This document shows positions 12,931 to 29,952 of a stretch of DNA of 64,000 nucleotides, piece by piece. The DNA comes from Gossypium raimondii (Eukaryota; Streptophyta; Magnoliopsida; Malvales; Malvaceae), in contig NC_068571.1 of assembly GCF_025698545.1 (NCBI RefSeq), positions 52,237,733-52,301,732 of the forward strand. Reading direction: 5' to 3'. The notes under the pieces were generated by a model. It was not told where the DNA came from and made no database searches. It saw nothing but the letters and a program-made list of their open reading frames with translations. Both the position numbers and the translations under genes were made by a program. Each line of letters starts with the position of its first letter. The stretch's first letter is position 1.

Positions 12931-13076
12931 AGGGTGGGTTTGGATGGGTAGTGAGTGCTATGCGTTTAGCTTACTTTTTATTTCATGCTATAGTATTGCT
13001 ACAATATCTAATTTCACTGCTACCACTGTTTTTACACTAAACTCAAGTAAATGCACTGCTCATCCAAATCAGCCCT
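12931..13076. mobile_element. GTTTGGATGG-type MITE, copy 1
   Basis: The left end AGGGTGGGTTTGGATGGGTA is mirrored by the reverse complement of the right end, AGGGCTGATTTGGATGAGCA, over a 146-bp span. The interior has the 'GTTTTTACACTAAAC' and 'CTACAATATCTAATTTCAC' segments that recur in degenerate form at 23.4 and 62.4 kb. The type is very common in Malvaceae-like DNA (my recollection); superfamily not determined. Confidence 0.6.
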
Positions 13077-13297
13077 ATGAGTGTTTCAACTTTCTATAAA
13101 ATAAACATGTAGAAATTTAAATTTATTAACTATGAATAAAATCATTGAATTATTTTATATAAATTCTAGTGGAGTTGAATATTTAAAAAACAAAAATGAA
13201 TGATTAAATTTTAATATAATTAAGTTAACAAAGGCTAACTTGCTATCATAGTTCCACCATTTTTTCACTAAAAAGAAACTCCTAAAGGCAGCAAGAT

Positions 13298-13377
13298 CAC
13301 GTGACAATAGATTATAATAAAATCACAGTCGGATAACAAGCACGTGAGGCGGGGCCCACTTGAGACTGGCGCCAAAA
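13298..13377. promoter_or_regulatory. Cluster of G-box, TCP-like and E2F-like motifs
   Basis: Within 80 bases there are two CACGTG G-boxes (13298-13303 and 13341-13346), a GGGCCCAC TCP-type site (13352-13359) and GGCGCCAAAA (13368-13377), which on the minus strand reads TTTTGGCGCC like an E2F site. This GC-richer block stands out from very AT-rich flanks. It is about 1.6 kb upstream of the kinase ATG, so it could be a distal part of that promoter or a promoter relic. Binding is inference. Confidence 0.4.
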
Positions 13378-14299
13378 ATACTTTACTTTTAGGGTAATTT
13401 TGCCTCAGCCCTTGTATTCTTTGAACTTTACAAATTTAATCCATTTACTTTTAATTTTAACAATTTAGTCATCAGGATATCTAATTTAAATTTATGCTAC
13501 ATTTGAAAACTAATGATTTGGGTGCAATTACTTATAATTATACATGGAGGAATGTTTAGATAACCATTGTAATTAATAGGTCTCATTAATTTGAGTCTAA
13601 TTTAAACACTCAAATTACATTCCCCAATTTTATGAAAACATTGAGAATTAGGATAATTATACGGATAATTATAATTAACCAAATTTAAATTCAATTACCA
13701 TCATTACTTTCTATATACACTCATACATGGTTTAAGTAAATGAAATTAATTTTATATAATAGAATATTTTAAATTTAGAAAATATATTTTATTTTAAAAT
13801 ATAATTATATTTCCATATACTTGACTTACAAAATATTTCCATACAGGTTTTATTACTTGTTTAGAGAACTTTGTTTTCAAACATTATTGATATTTTTATG
13901 ATAATTAATATTTTTCTGGTTATATAGTGGTGTAATTATGGTTTGCACTAAAAAAATTAACATAATTATTATCAGCTAAACATATCTAAGGAATTACTTT
14001 TTTATAATTACAAAGTGTAATTATTAGTCTAATAATTTCTTTTTAATTTACTCTATGGTGTTTAAACACACTTCTAATGAATACAACTTTTAATTTAAAT
14101 TCAAGCCCTTCGAATATTAAAATTTAATGAAAGTTCCTTTAATAATGATTATAAATTTTAAAGCAAACAAGGCTAAAATTTGAAATTAAAACTAGAAAGA
14201 CTAAATTTCAATGATCCGAAAGATATAGGGACTCGGGAAAAAATAAACCTTTTTCCTTAGAGGAACCTTCGCATACTTTACACGAGTAGTAAAAACGCG

Positions 14300-14991
14300 T
14301 GGCTAACCCATTCCCATCTCTCTCCTCTCTCTTTCTCGCCAAAGAATTTTATTTTATTAATATTAAAAAATAAAACAAGAATTAGAATTTAGAAAAAGCT
14401 AAGGAAAAAAAGAGAGAGACCCAAACATCATTCAATTAAGGAAAAAAAAAAGAAAGAAACAGCACTTCCATCTCCGTCGTTTAAAGCAAGTTTTTAATTT
14501 TTTTTCTTTGCTTCGATACGATCAAATCACCTGAGTGAGAAAATAATTTTTTTTTTGCTTTTTTAGAGATTGAAAATTAAGCTAATTTATTTGTTTTTTT
14601 TAGATAGTGATAGGAAAAAAATAGAATTATGATTTCGTAGCTACTTTTCCTCCTTTTCTTTCTTCTTCGCATTTAGATTAACCTAACCTAACCCTAGGTT
14701 TTTTTTTTGGTGTTCGTGTTAATTTTGTATTTGTTTGTGGTTTAAGGTAAAAGACGGAATTCTAGGTTTTTTTCTCCCTTCTTTTATTTTATTTTTTTTA
14801 GATTTTTTTTACTTGATTGATCATCTGGATGTTTATGGGTTGTCGGTGCGGTTGATTTGAAGTTTAGTGTCGCCGTATAATTTCCTCGCTTTTTTAACGT
14901 GAGGGGATTTTTTTAAATTAGGGTTTCGGATTATAGTTTAGGGTTGTGAATTTCTTTTTTTTTTTTAAAATTACTTATTTGAAGTTGATTG
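14300..14991 (+). other. 5' leader region of the CK1-like gene
   Basis: This stretch holds CT-rich runs (CTCTCTCCTCTCTCTTTCTC near 14318) and several T- and A-runs, with no long ORF. The pattern fits a plant core promoter plus 5' UTR, possibly intron-containing. 'AACCTAACCCTAGG' near 14681 resembles a telo-box. The transcription start cannot be placed precisely. Confidence 0.4.
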
Positions 14992-19564
<4,573 letters not shown>

Positions 19565-22001
19565 ACGCTTGGATATACAAAATTTGTTGTAAAACCGTAA
19601 AAATGGTTGATGTACTAATACATTTTCCAACAGAGTATTTGGGGAAGGTCCGAGTTATCGAAGGAATTTGCAACTTGGAGCTGTCCTTGATTTGGACTAG
19701 TGGGGTGGGCAAGTGCACACCTGAAAAGCATAAAATTTGTGATCCACTTGGATGATGGAAAGCTTTGTGAAGTAAACAAACATTTTGAGTGCTTAAAATT
19801 TGAATGGTGTTGGGCTGTCAAAGTTTTTAACAGTGTTTGTGTTATGGCATTGGCATGTCTTATTTTTGTTGTTTTTAATTAAATGGTATTGCTTTCCTGT
19901 TTTTAAAGATATATATGTTTTGTTGGTCATGTGGTTGTTGCTTATTTGAGATGTGAAATTATATGGCATTGTAAATTATTTACTTATATTCATACCTTTC
20001 TTTTCTTCTGTTTATTTGTGCTACATCTCTTTGATGCATTGATGGTATATATATATATATTTGCTTGAATTCTACTTGCAAAAGTTTTGGATTTAGTCTT
20101 TGTAATTTAATCTAATCAGTTTTAGTTTTTGTATTTTTGAATTAGTTAATTTTAATTTTTGTATTTTTAAAATTTTGAAATTTTAGTTTTCACCTAAGCA
20201 ATGGTAATGTTAAAATCAATTATTAGTTTTTTTATGTGTAGTTTTAAATTTAGTTCGTATTTTTATTGGGATTATTTTGAACCGTTATAATTTTTGAAAT
20301 TTGAAATTTTAGTATTGATGTAAATGATTGTAGTTAATTTATTAATTGTATTTTAATGAGTAATATGTGAAAATAACAAGTTGATAAGGCATTATATATG
20401 ATAATTTATTTGTAAAATTGAATCTTGAAAACAGTAAAATTTGAATAAGTTAATAGATACCATTTTAATTAAAATTCGTAGATTTGTGACAATTTAAAAT
20501 TGTTTTAGGCTAAACTATTAAAATACTTTTGTTTGCCTCAAGTTGTATTTTAGTCACTTATGTTTGAAATATTACGTTTTAGCTACTTACAGTATCGTGT
20601 TGTAACATTTTAGTCACTGAGCGTTAATTACCGTTAACAATGTAACGATAAGCTAATGTGGCAAGTTCAATCATCATATCAAACGAAAATTTTAAGTTAA
20701 ATTATACAATTGCTTCTTATATTTTTTTCGTTTTGAACAATTTAATTTTCTTTTATGTTCTTTTAACTCTTTTTTTTTTCTTTTTTTTCGTTCTCTTTTG
20801 TTTCTTCTTCTATTTTTCATTTAGTTTTTCTATGTTTTCCATTTGTTAAAACTAGTCCCTATATTATTATTATTTTTGAATAATTTAATTTTTTTTTTAC
20901 TTCTTTATTTGTTAAAGTAAAAAATATTTGATTGCATACTAACCGTGTAAACCCAAAAACTGTTTTCGATCACTGCAAGATGAATAAAATCGATCATATT
21001 GAATCAACCAATACCGATTCTTCTTCGATATATAATAGAACACCAAGATAGATTCTACCAATGCCAATAACTAGAAACTAAGCTAACCCTAAGGAGATCA
21101 AAAGGGTTAACCAGATTAATGAAAATCTTCATTGAAATATCAAGTCCAAGCAATTCTATAAAATCACTACAATAATCTATTTTTGGATCATTTGCATAGT
21201 TTCAGCAATAACTGTAAAATATCATAAATCTCAATTTGTCTATAATAAGCAAAAAAAAAGAAAATCTTTATCCTAGATCAATACAAAATTGTTACCCAAA
21301 GCTGAAAATATATAAAAAAACTAATTAAAAAGAAGATTAAATAGAAACGCATAGGAAATACCTAAAACCAAAATAAAAATATAGGGCTAATTTTAACAAA
21401 TAAAAACATAAAAAAATTATGTTAAAAATTTGGAGGTGGAGCGGAAGAGAATAAAAAAATTAAAAACATAAAAATTAAATTACTCAAAATAAAAAAATTT
21501 AGAATCTAACTATATAATTTAACCTAAAATTTTTATTTAAAATGATAATTTAATGTGTCATATCAACTTACTGTTAAACTATTAATGACAATTAACGGCT
21601 CAATGATTAAAATGTTACAACTAAAACATAACATTTCAATCGTAAGTAAATAAAATATAGCATGCGTGAAACAAAAATAACTATTTTGATAATTTAACCA
21701 TTGTTTTATGATTCAGAAAAAAAGAAAGGCATTCAATTGATAAAATAATACGCATTAAAAATGATAAAATTAAAAAACATGAATTAAACTTACAATTATA
21801 CAGAATTTAACAAAACAAAGTCAGTTTGGATCAAAATTTCGAATACTATTCTTCTATTAATCAACATTCCTCAACTTAAATCCACCAACCAAATTGTACA
21901 AACCCCAAAAGAAAAACGAAAGAGTTCATTTCAGTGAAGCATAAAAAAAAGCAAAACAAGATAAAACCAAATCCAAATTTACTAATAAATTATTATTAAT
22001 A
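19565..22001. other. Intergenic: 3' flank of the CK1-like gene, AT-rich DNA and a Mutator-like element
   Basis: The first few hundred bases are probably the kinase 3' UTR. The remainder is AT-rich, with a (TA)n run near 20048 and the TIR element at 20508-21699. No gene is seen. Confidence 0.6.
20508..21699. mobile_element. Mutator-like TIR element with perfect 9-bp target duplication
   Basis: The left arm starts GGCTAAACTATTAAAATA and the reverse complement of the right end starts GGTTAAATTATCAAAATAG. Arm similarity extends about 190 bases, including 'TTTTAGTCACTTATG...GAAAT', 'AACATTTTAGTCACTGAGC', 'GTTAATTACCGTTAA' and a terminal AAATTTTAAGTTAAATTATA block. The element is flanked by ATTGTTTTA at 20499-20507 and 21700-21708, a perfect 9-bp duplication. 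Its 1.19 kb is non-coding between the arms. Long arms plus a 9-bp duplication indicate a non-autonomous Mutator-like element. Confidence 0.82.
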
Positions 22002-22355
22002 TTACCACCATCCATAAACAACCCTAACATACCTCTCTTTAAGCCATCTAAAACTCTTCTTCAATGACCCTATCACTTTCCCTTCAACACTATAAACCCT
22101 ATAACTAGCTACCCTTTTTTTCCTCCTCAACTCTGGGTCATTGAGATTCCAGCTTTTCGAACAAGACCCATTGCTGGATTTGCTTCTCTTGAACTTATCG
22201 ACGTTATTCGGGATCTGGGTTCGTCCATTGTTCATCGTTGACCCACCATTGGAAGCACTGTAACACCTTACATCTTGCATGCCATTGATGCCATTCTTGC
22301 TCTCTATTTGTTGAGCCTTTCCTTCCCTACATGATTTGGATCTAATATTTTCCAT
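22002..22355 (-). CDS. DUF3511 domain protein, 117 residues
   Basis: A single uninterrupted frame from ATG (22355-22353) to TAA (22004-22002). The C-terminal 44 residues carry the plant-specific DUF3511 signature: 'DPELRRKKRVASYRVYSVEG' then 'KVIGSLKKSFRWLKERYVRV' then VYGWW at the end. The N-terminal half is Ser/Asn/Lys-rich and low complexity, as is usual in this family. Intronless structure and length (about 100-130 residues) also fit. It is a small, very basic protein; family members are uncharacterised, and no catalytic motif is visible. The start is the first ATG in frame and is followed by a Lys/Arg/Ser-rich stretch like that of relatives. It lies convergent to the upstream kinase gene with a transposon between them. 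Confidence 0.88.
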   Translation of the reverse strand: MENIRSKSCREGKAQQIESKNGINGMQDVRCYSASNGGSTMNNGRTQIPNNVDKFKRSKSSNGSCSKSWNLNDPELRRKKRVASYRVYSVEGKVIGSLKKSFRWLKERYVRVVYGWW

Positions 22356-24176
22356 GGAATGGTTCTAAGAGAAGAAGAAGAAGGCAATTGGAATTTGAAT
22401 ACCTTTGTTCTTTCTATGGGAGCATTCAGCTTTTCTTTTTCATTTTTAGTCTTTATCTGCCTAGAGCTGTGTAAGCTGATATGCCTAATAAAATGAGTGG
22501 ATTCTTGTGTTTTGGAGCCTGGTGTAGGGAATTAAGTTAAATTATAGTTTTAGTCCCTTTATTACGTCGAAATTTGAGATTTTAATATATATGTTTTAGT
22601 CAAATTTTAAGATTTCAATATATACATATATTTTAGTTTGATATGATATAATTAGTAAGTCCCAATTTATATCGTTATTTCTATTAAAATATAATTTTAT
22701 TATTGATTGAAAATAATTAACTAAATTTTTGAGTACTTTTGGCTGTGTGACTGAATAAAACAAAATCATATGTCTAACCATGAAAATTTTCCCTTTATTA
22801 CGTTAGAAATTAATATAATTTGATTATTTTACATTCAAATTAATAACATTGTTAGTAGTGTATATTTAAAGTGATTACATGCTTTTTTGTAAGCAATCTT
22901 AGAAACATTATCGGGATAAAGAAAAACACTGTCACTGCCCTTTAATGACAACAGCTAATGGTGAGAATCAAATCTTAAACTTCAAAGTAAAGGAACTAAA
23001 ATCTGAAATATACCATGGAATCTCGTTTTCATCGAGATTGAGGAGACAATTTTTCTTGTTATTGAGTTTTTGATGCCCTGACTTTAAATAAGATTAAATT
23101 TAAATGACAGGACCAGCCAAGGTTGGGTCATTGTCATTGATAGTGTTTTAGTTTGGTCAGATTTTTTTTGAATTTTTTCAATAACCATGTTATTTTTATT
23201 TGTATTGAAAAAATCATTCAAATATTACGATTTTAACCAATTTTCGGTTCTTCAATTTTTTTCATCTTTCATCATGGATGTAAAATAAAATCAAAATCTG
23301 CTTCTTAAAATGATTAGTTCTACCTTAGTTGTTTAAATCAGATCGCTTGATCAATCAAACCAATTGTAACGAAAACCAATAGAAATTAGATTAAATGTGA
23401 GTTTGGATAGGCAGGACGTTTACTTACGGTTAGTGTAAAAATAACAGTAGCGATAATATTAGATACTGTAACATGATATAAAAAATAAGCTAAATTCACC
23501 GCCCCACACCCATTCAAACCTAACTGAACCGCAAATCAGAAACCAGTTGAATTGCTTTTTTATGTTTTGAGGCCAAAAATCTTGGCCCGTATCAGGGAAA
23601 AAGCCAGCCAAAATCCAAAAATAGAATGAAAAAAACTAAATATTTGATACGCATGGAAATTTTTAATTTTGTAATATTAATATTAAAAATATATTTTTAG
23701 GATTTTTGGACTTAGGACAACATTTTGACAAAAAGAATTTTTTTAAAATTTGAAAACCGGCCAACCAAGAAACCTCTAATTGTTAAAACTGCAAAACTAA
23801 ATTAAGGCACAAATCTTAAAAACAAAAAACACTGAACAGAAGACAAACAGGCTAAGCCTAAATCATCATCTAAATACTGATATAACAAAGTAAAAAGGGA
23901 ATTACATTTGTGACTTTGCAAGTGCTTTATGCTTCTCTCTTTCTTTTTTTTTTTTTTTTTTTTTTTTTGCATTTTTTTCTTCCAAAATTGCTTATGAATT
24001 TGATTTTCCCAGCATAGAGGAACGGCATGCGGAATGATGAAATGAAGAATATACAAAAAAAATCCAAAAGCAAAGCACAACAAAATTAATAAAAAAATTT
24101 ACCAAACCTTCAGCTGCTACTGAATTATGTTCTAATCAGGGACTGAAATGTTTGTTATGGTCCTTTAAGTTTGTTT
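22356..24176. other. Intergenic between the DUF3511 gene and DGAT1
   Basis: No gene seen. 22356-22440 is probably the 5' leader of the DUF3511 gene. 23395-23527 is a degenerate GTTTGGATGG-type MITE. 23945-23968 is a run of about 24 T, equivalent to an A-run at the 3' side of DGAT1. The DGAT1 3' UTR should occupy the right-hand part, but its end cannot be read. Confidence 0.55.
23395..23527. mobile_element. GTTTGGATGG-type MITE, copy 2
   Basis: It begins GTGAGTTTGGATAGGCAGGA and ends in 'CACACCCATTCAAACCTAAC', whose reverse complement GTTAGGTTTGAATGGGTGTG mirrors it. The interior 'GTTAGTGTAAAAATAACAGT' and 'AGATACTGTAACATGATA' segments match the copy at 62.4 kb. Confidence 0.55.
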
Positions 24177-27100
24177 TTAATCTGCTGATCCTTTGCGATT
24201 CATCAAATCATGATAATATAAAAGTACGCACGTTGGTTGACCAAGAATGCAGAATATGAACCAGAATATCATATTTCCCACCTGTCATTACACACATAAT
24301 TTAACCAATAAAAAACAATAGAATGTTCTAATTAAATCCTCAAAATATAATATCATTTCAATCAAGTCCTTCGGTCAACTTAGCCGCCACGCATTACATG
24401 CTACCTAGGGTATGATGTGAATAGGGGGAAGTCCGAAATTCTTTTTGAGGGGCCAGAAGCGATTTATAAATATTTGGCAGGGGGCAAAATAAAATTTTAC
24501 CACTATTAATTTGTATTCTTGAAATTTTTAAATGGGCTCTAAAGCAATTCTACTACTTTCGGGTGGCCAAGGCCACTGCCACCCCTAGCTTACCATTGAC
24601 GTGAAAGGTGCTGATCACATGAACAACTAGCATAATCGTACGTTTTTAAGAAATATGGACAATGTCATTGAAATTTGAGACTCTTTTTTAAGATATTAGA
24701 TAAAAGTTGTTCATGCAATATGAATATAATTGTGTAAAATAATTTTAAATATGTTACGCTAGATTGACGGAAGAACCTGATTGATACATTTTTTAAAGAC
24801 TAGATTAAAACGAGACCAATTTAAATTCTCCACCATAGTTCAAAGAAATACAATTAACTTAAAAAAGAATACGCACATACCATTGAACTCTGGAACTTAT
24901 TTTGAAGATAACTAGTGATCAAGACCAAGGGAGCCTGATAAAATATTTAAAAAGAAAAAGAAGAGAAGTTTTCATAAATCTCAATGCCTGATATTAGTTG
25001 TTAAGTGATCATTATTGATCTTCACTTTGCTATATTCATGTACAAGAAACGAGAATGTTGGTAGTACCTGAAACATGATGCCAAAGAAAGCCCATAACTT
25101 AAATAAGTGGCAAGGAACAGCAATGCAGAGCTGCAATGAATCGAACATGGTTACAAAGCAATATAAGCAAAAGTCAATGTGGCAAAACGGTGATGCAATT
25201 AAAGAAAGTTGAATAATTACGAGAAACATAACTCTCTACCGAGGGCGAGTGAAAAGAATTAAGACTCTGGCAAAAAAACATACCTCATGAAATATAGCAG
25301 AAACCAAGAAGGCGATAAGAACGGCAACTCCCTGAATAACAAGGAAAAAATGAAAAAAAATTAAATTATTTATATTGCCACTAAAGAGTTAAAAATCGTA
25401 ACTAAATCACTTAAGCATTCAGACAGGGGAATTCACCTTTGGTATACCGTTCCTTAAGCATGGCAAATAGATATGGCGAACCATCCATTTATGAACAGGC
25501 TGTAATAAAATAAAATTCAGTCAGTGATATTTTTCTTTATGAGTGTGAAATGGGAATCGGGGGAAGGGGAAAATATAGAAAGCTGGAGAGTAGATATAAT
25601 GCAATGGAAGCCATTTTATTCTGAAATTTTATTAAAATTAAGGAGAGCAAAAACAGAGACGGGGATTCAACAATGCATTAAGATCCCAATGACGTTGAAT
25701 GCTATAGTTGGAAACAAGAAAGTCATAAAAACATTTAGGTCGTGCTCGGAAACTTGGATTTTTAAGGTCTTTAAAATTCAAAACTAGTGTGATGCGTTAA
25801 AACACAAGATAATAATTTTCAAAACTAATTTGTGCATAGCATGTGCATTTCCTTGTTACAATTTATATAGTACATAAAATTCACTCGAATTCATCTTCCA
25901 ATATAGCATTGGAATTTTGGCCACCACTATAATGCAACGGCAATGAGGAGAGAGTAAAATGAAGCGTACCATATTCCACATTCTCCAATACTGATGATAG
26001 CCATAAATCAAAACCCATGCAAGGAACAGAAAAGGTTCAATGAATTTCACCAAATCATTGCCCTCAATGTAACCGAAGAAAGCATTCAAGGAGCTCTAGA
26101 TTCTAGAACTTACCTCCTCAACAGTTTTTGCATTCCACCAATCTTTATAAAACTCGCGGTCCCCAAAACGAAGAAGCTCAGCCAGTATATTTAACCTGTA
26201 TTTATAACTATAAGTAAGGGTAAAACGCAGCATGCAATATAAATATCATGCTGTCAATGCTTTTTAAGTGTCCAGAAAAGGTTGATCTAGGTCTATTGTG
26301 CATGTAACCTAATGCAAGTGCATGAACAGCAAAAGCAATGTTTTGCATTAACAATCCATCTTGAGGAGCAGATTCTAGAAAAGTTGATAAAGAAAGAAAA
26401 CAGATGCACCATGGTCAGGAAAGACAGATGGCATTTCCTAGCCCCCTAACAATCATTAACGGAAGAGATGTGGGTGCTTGAGAGTGGTTCAATACTGTTC
26501 TAGTTAGTCAGTTGTATGATCAAGCAAAGAGCTAGTTCACATGTACATAGTCAAAAGCAGAAATGAAGCACTTGCAGCAATTAATCAGAATATGAAATAC
26601 TTCAGAACTTCCGTAAAAAAGCAAAAGAGATAAGCGTCTGTATTTTCCGGAAACAATAACTGGATATGTACCAGAGATGAAAGAAGCTGTAGAACATGCA
26701 AAGCCAGACATATGTATTTGGAACTGAAAGCTTCAAAATTCTTTCTATGGCATATAAAAAGTTCGCCTTCAAAGGGTGCTGAGAGTTCTGAACAATTGGA
26801 TTGATATACTGCAGAATTATAAACACAGACAAAATATTTTAACATTTGACAAAAAATTCTGACTAAAAAAAACAGGTAGAAAAATGAACATCGGTAGTAG
26901 AAATTGAAGAATTGACACTCACCTGTTCTATTATGAAACCCATGAGTCCAGTAAATATTATTAACTTGATAAATTGACGAACCACCCAATTTTTTCTAAT
27001 TGATGCAGTACGAGGATAGCTTGTCTGCACAGAATTCATCAACATTTAAAACAATAGACGAATCATAATGCTGTTTAATACAAATATGAATCAGAATTAT

Positions 27101-29930
27101 GAAAACAGTAACACAAATTTAAAACAAATCATAATCACAGACTAGGTGAACATACCAAAACTAGAATGAAAAAAAAAATAACAATTTCGGTAAATGACGT
27201 ACATAGAAAAAATAGATTCTGGCTTAAGCATTGGGCACTAAAATGCACTACAGTGCAGCAAAAAGTATAATATTGTTACCTGGTAACATAATGTGGGAGC
27301 TGCCATGAAGTATGCCAGACTCCTGAAGCTAACATTGTACATGCAGCCTTCACTTCCCTAACAGCAACAACATCATTTGAATAACCAATAATAATTAAGT
27401 AGAGAAAATAACACTGATAAAATTGGAAACAAGATAGAGATAGACATGTGGAAGCTCTCCCTTTGACTCGGAGGTGTGGGGGGGTGAGGGGGGGTGCAAA
27501 TGCAGCTTGTGAAATAAGTAATGAAAGGAAAGCTCTGCCCCAGATCAAAATGTGTTTGTATCCCCTCCTGAAGACCAGTTGGCTACCCAATTCCCTATAT
27601 GGGTTGGCTATCCAGTTGTCTTGGGTTGAAAAATGAAATTGGTGAACAGCTATTAGAAAAAACCTCTCTGCATTTCCCTTCTGATTCTAATGCAAATTAA
27701 AATGTACCCAACATTTTAACAAGATTTGTGATGTGAAGCAAGAAGCATTTATGATCAACTTCTTTTTCTCCGGACCATATTTCTCAATTCCCAAACAAAC
27801 CCCAAAAGCAATGAAGAAATTGTTAATTTCACATGTGGTTCAACTGTAAAAAGAGAGAAAGAGGAACTGCAGGGAAGCATAAATAGAGCTACATGCTACT
27901 ACCAGAAATCAGCCTACCTTTTCAGTCGACTTCGCAACTGATCTCATATCACTGTTAGTATGAGCATAGGATACCAATTTTAACCAGACAATGCAAGCAA
28001 ATAGCATCAATGCAATGCCTGATAAGAATGCAGAATCACACCTGCACAGTTCAGAGTAAGTCCAGTCAATTTAGACTGTTCAACAACTACCCTTTCATAT
28101 TTTATTTTTAAATAACATGTGAAAACTAAATGAGGCACAAGACAACTAGAAGACCTCAAAAACAAAAGTTTAAACAGAAAAGAATGAAGCAGACAGGAAA
28201 CAGACTTTGGCAAAGTTGCCAATCTCAAGCCACCTCCAAGAAGAACAGGTAAATTGTTTAGTGATGATTGAAGAAAAGGACTTAAAATTCCTTAAAAGAG
28301 CTTTTCTGGCATTCATCTAATGCAAATTTACATAAGTGGGTATCTATGTACCTAGACTCCTCGTTTTCGCCAAAGTATATGTGGCTGACACTTGTGTCTG
28401 ACATATATTCAGACATGATCATGAAGATATGATCCTATAAATATGTGCATTTTCTTTTAAGAAATGAGTATACAATGTTGACACATACTCCTTTCGGACA
28501 CATATCATATATATATCCTAGTATTGGAAAATTTGACAATCGTAACATCTTTGAATGCTAAGTAGATTATCAACAGATAACCACATACTTGGAAGAAAAA
28601 GAAAATCAACTGACAACTTTTAAAGGTGGAAAAAAGTTCACCTGAGAATAACAACAACTGGATATAGAACTGCAAGCGTGCTAATCAGTATATGAAGTAA
28701 AATAAGAGTCTGCAATATAGAAATTAGCAGTCAACCTTTTTGCAACTTCAAAAGACATAGTTTTGTTTTGTTCTCTAAGAAGAATAAGTACACTTCATTA
28801 ATGTCTGAAGCCAAACATAATTAAAAAGCAAAGAAATTTCTTAATTGCCGCTTCATTTCAATTAAAATTTCAAGTACAGAAATAACAAAAGCAATAGGTG
28901 CAAACTACTGTTGAAACACTTACTCGTTCAGATATTTGATTCTGTTGCAACAACTTTTCAACTACAAAGGCCGCGATTGGGAATATTGGGAGAGAAAGAC
29001 TGCAATGTGAACCAGCAGATAGGGATAATAAGTTAAATGATGATAACAAACATGAAAATGGTAATCCAAAAAGGCCAGCCTAGCCCTAACCTATTCTTAG
29101 AAAATCTAAAATTAGGATTAGATTAAGGAAGCATTACCAGCACATAAAAAGAGGCCAATCCCTCAATGATCTCGAACTAAACCAAAAGCCAGATCTGATC
29201 AACCACCCGTACTGCAGCATTTATCAACAGCAAGACTTTAATCCGATAATCACAAGTTCATAACCAACCACCAAGGGCACTAAAATTAAGATACAAACCT
29301 TCATCAGGTTCTCAATAATAAGCCGGCTGTTTACAGCAACAAGCACTACAACACATAGGTTAAACAGGCCTGCATGACTCTGCTCATGTTGCAAAGAAAG
29401 ATCGGTAATCAGAGCTAGAAATGCTAAATTCAACACAACTCAAGCATTTTCTGTTTCTTTTAGCTATTAAGCTCGTCATAAACGGTAAAAAACCTAAACT
29501 ACCACAACCAACATAAAAGAAAATAATATTTAAAAAAAAATCCAACACAGAGCGGGATGAAGAACATCTGAAATGAAAAAACACGTGTAGACATAACCTG
29601 TTGGAAGATATTGTCAGAGCTGAGAGGGCTTTCTTTGATCCTCCAATGAGCAGGAACAGAAGGCCGATACGTGAACCTCGTATCTGAATTAGTCGGATTC
29701 TCATTCACGTTTTCCCTCGAGAAATTAGCCGATTCCATTCGATCCCTAGCGTCCACTGTCTCGCCATTACCGGAATTGTTACGCTCCACAACTCTAGTCC
29801 CTGCATCGACGGCGTTATTCACGGCTCGACGACGGGGCGCAAAATGATTAAGATCTGACTCGCTACGTGAGGTACCGATCACCGTCGCCGTACTACTCCC
29901 TGAAATCTCCGGTGACTCAAACATCGCCAT
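24177..29930 (-). CDS. DGAT1: Diacylglycerol O-acyltransferase 1
   Basis: Sixteen exons, all GT-AG and phase-consistent: 29930-29598, 29379-29299, 29211-29138, 28999-28924, 28709-28642, 28041-27918, 27357-27280, 27024-26923, 26808-26672, 26195-26114, 25990-25970, 25499-25437, 25331-25284, 25130-25068, 24934-24881 and 24281-24177. They encode 502 residues; Arabidopsis DGAT1 has 520 and, as I recall, also 16 exons. The enzyme is an ER-membrane MBOAT protein that transfers an acyl group from acyl-CoA to diacylglycerol, the last step of triacylglycerol synthesis. Visible hallmarks: a variable hydrophilic N-terminus ending '[20 protein letters not shown]'; '[20 protein letters not shown]' (112 on); 'FYKDWWN' (373-379); 'FLVSAIFHE' with the MBOAT histidine at 428; and a C-terminal '[12 protein letters not shown]'. 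Many hydrophobic segments follow residue 115. No truncation or frameshift is seen. Exon 11 is only 21 bases. The intron before the last exon contains repeat-like insertion sequence (24.36-24.63 kb). Confidence 0.97.
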
Positions 29931-29936
29931 TCAAAA

Positions 29937-29952
29937 CACACACACACACACA
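29937..29952. repeat. (CA)8 microsatellite in the DGAT1 5' leader
   Basis: An uninterrupted CA run lies a few bases upstream of the DGAT1 ATG. On the coding strand it is a (TG) run in the 5' UTR, followed by further CA-rich imperfect sequence. Its length is likely to vary between lines. Confidence 0.85.

Larger units (their letters stand above)
3480..14300. other. Intergenic, AT-rich, repeat-filled
   Basis: No plant host gene is readable here apart from the exon inside the Harbinger-like element. The stretch contains a Mutator-type MITE (4861-5220), the 5594-9306 TIR element, an ultra AT-rich block (about 4500-4860), a GTTTGGATGG-type MITE (12931-13076) and a motif cluster at 13298-13377. 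At 10.4-11.3 kb there is LTR-like non-coding sequence without any recognisable gag or pol reading frame. Confidence 0.6.

Noticed and set aside
23802-24083. 93-codon frame with a poly-lysine stretch downstream of DGAT1
   Set aside because: The lysines come from the T/A homopolymer at 23945-23968; the region is DGAT1 3' flank.
27276-27590. 104-codon minus-strand frame overlapping DGAT1 exon 7
   Set aside because: The in-frame exon '[20 protein letters not shown]' explains the region; the longer frame is a shadow that runs through intron.
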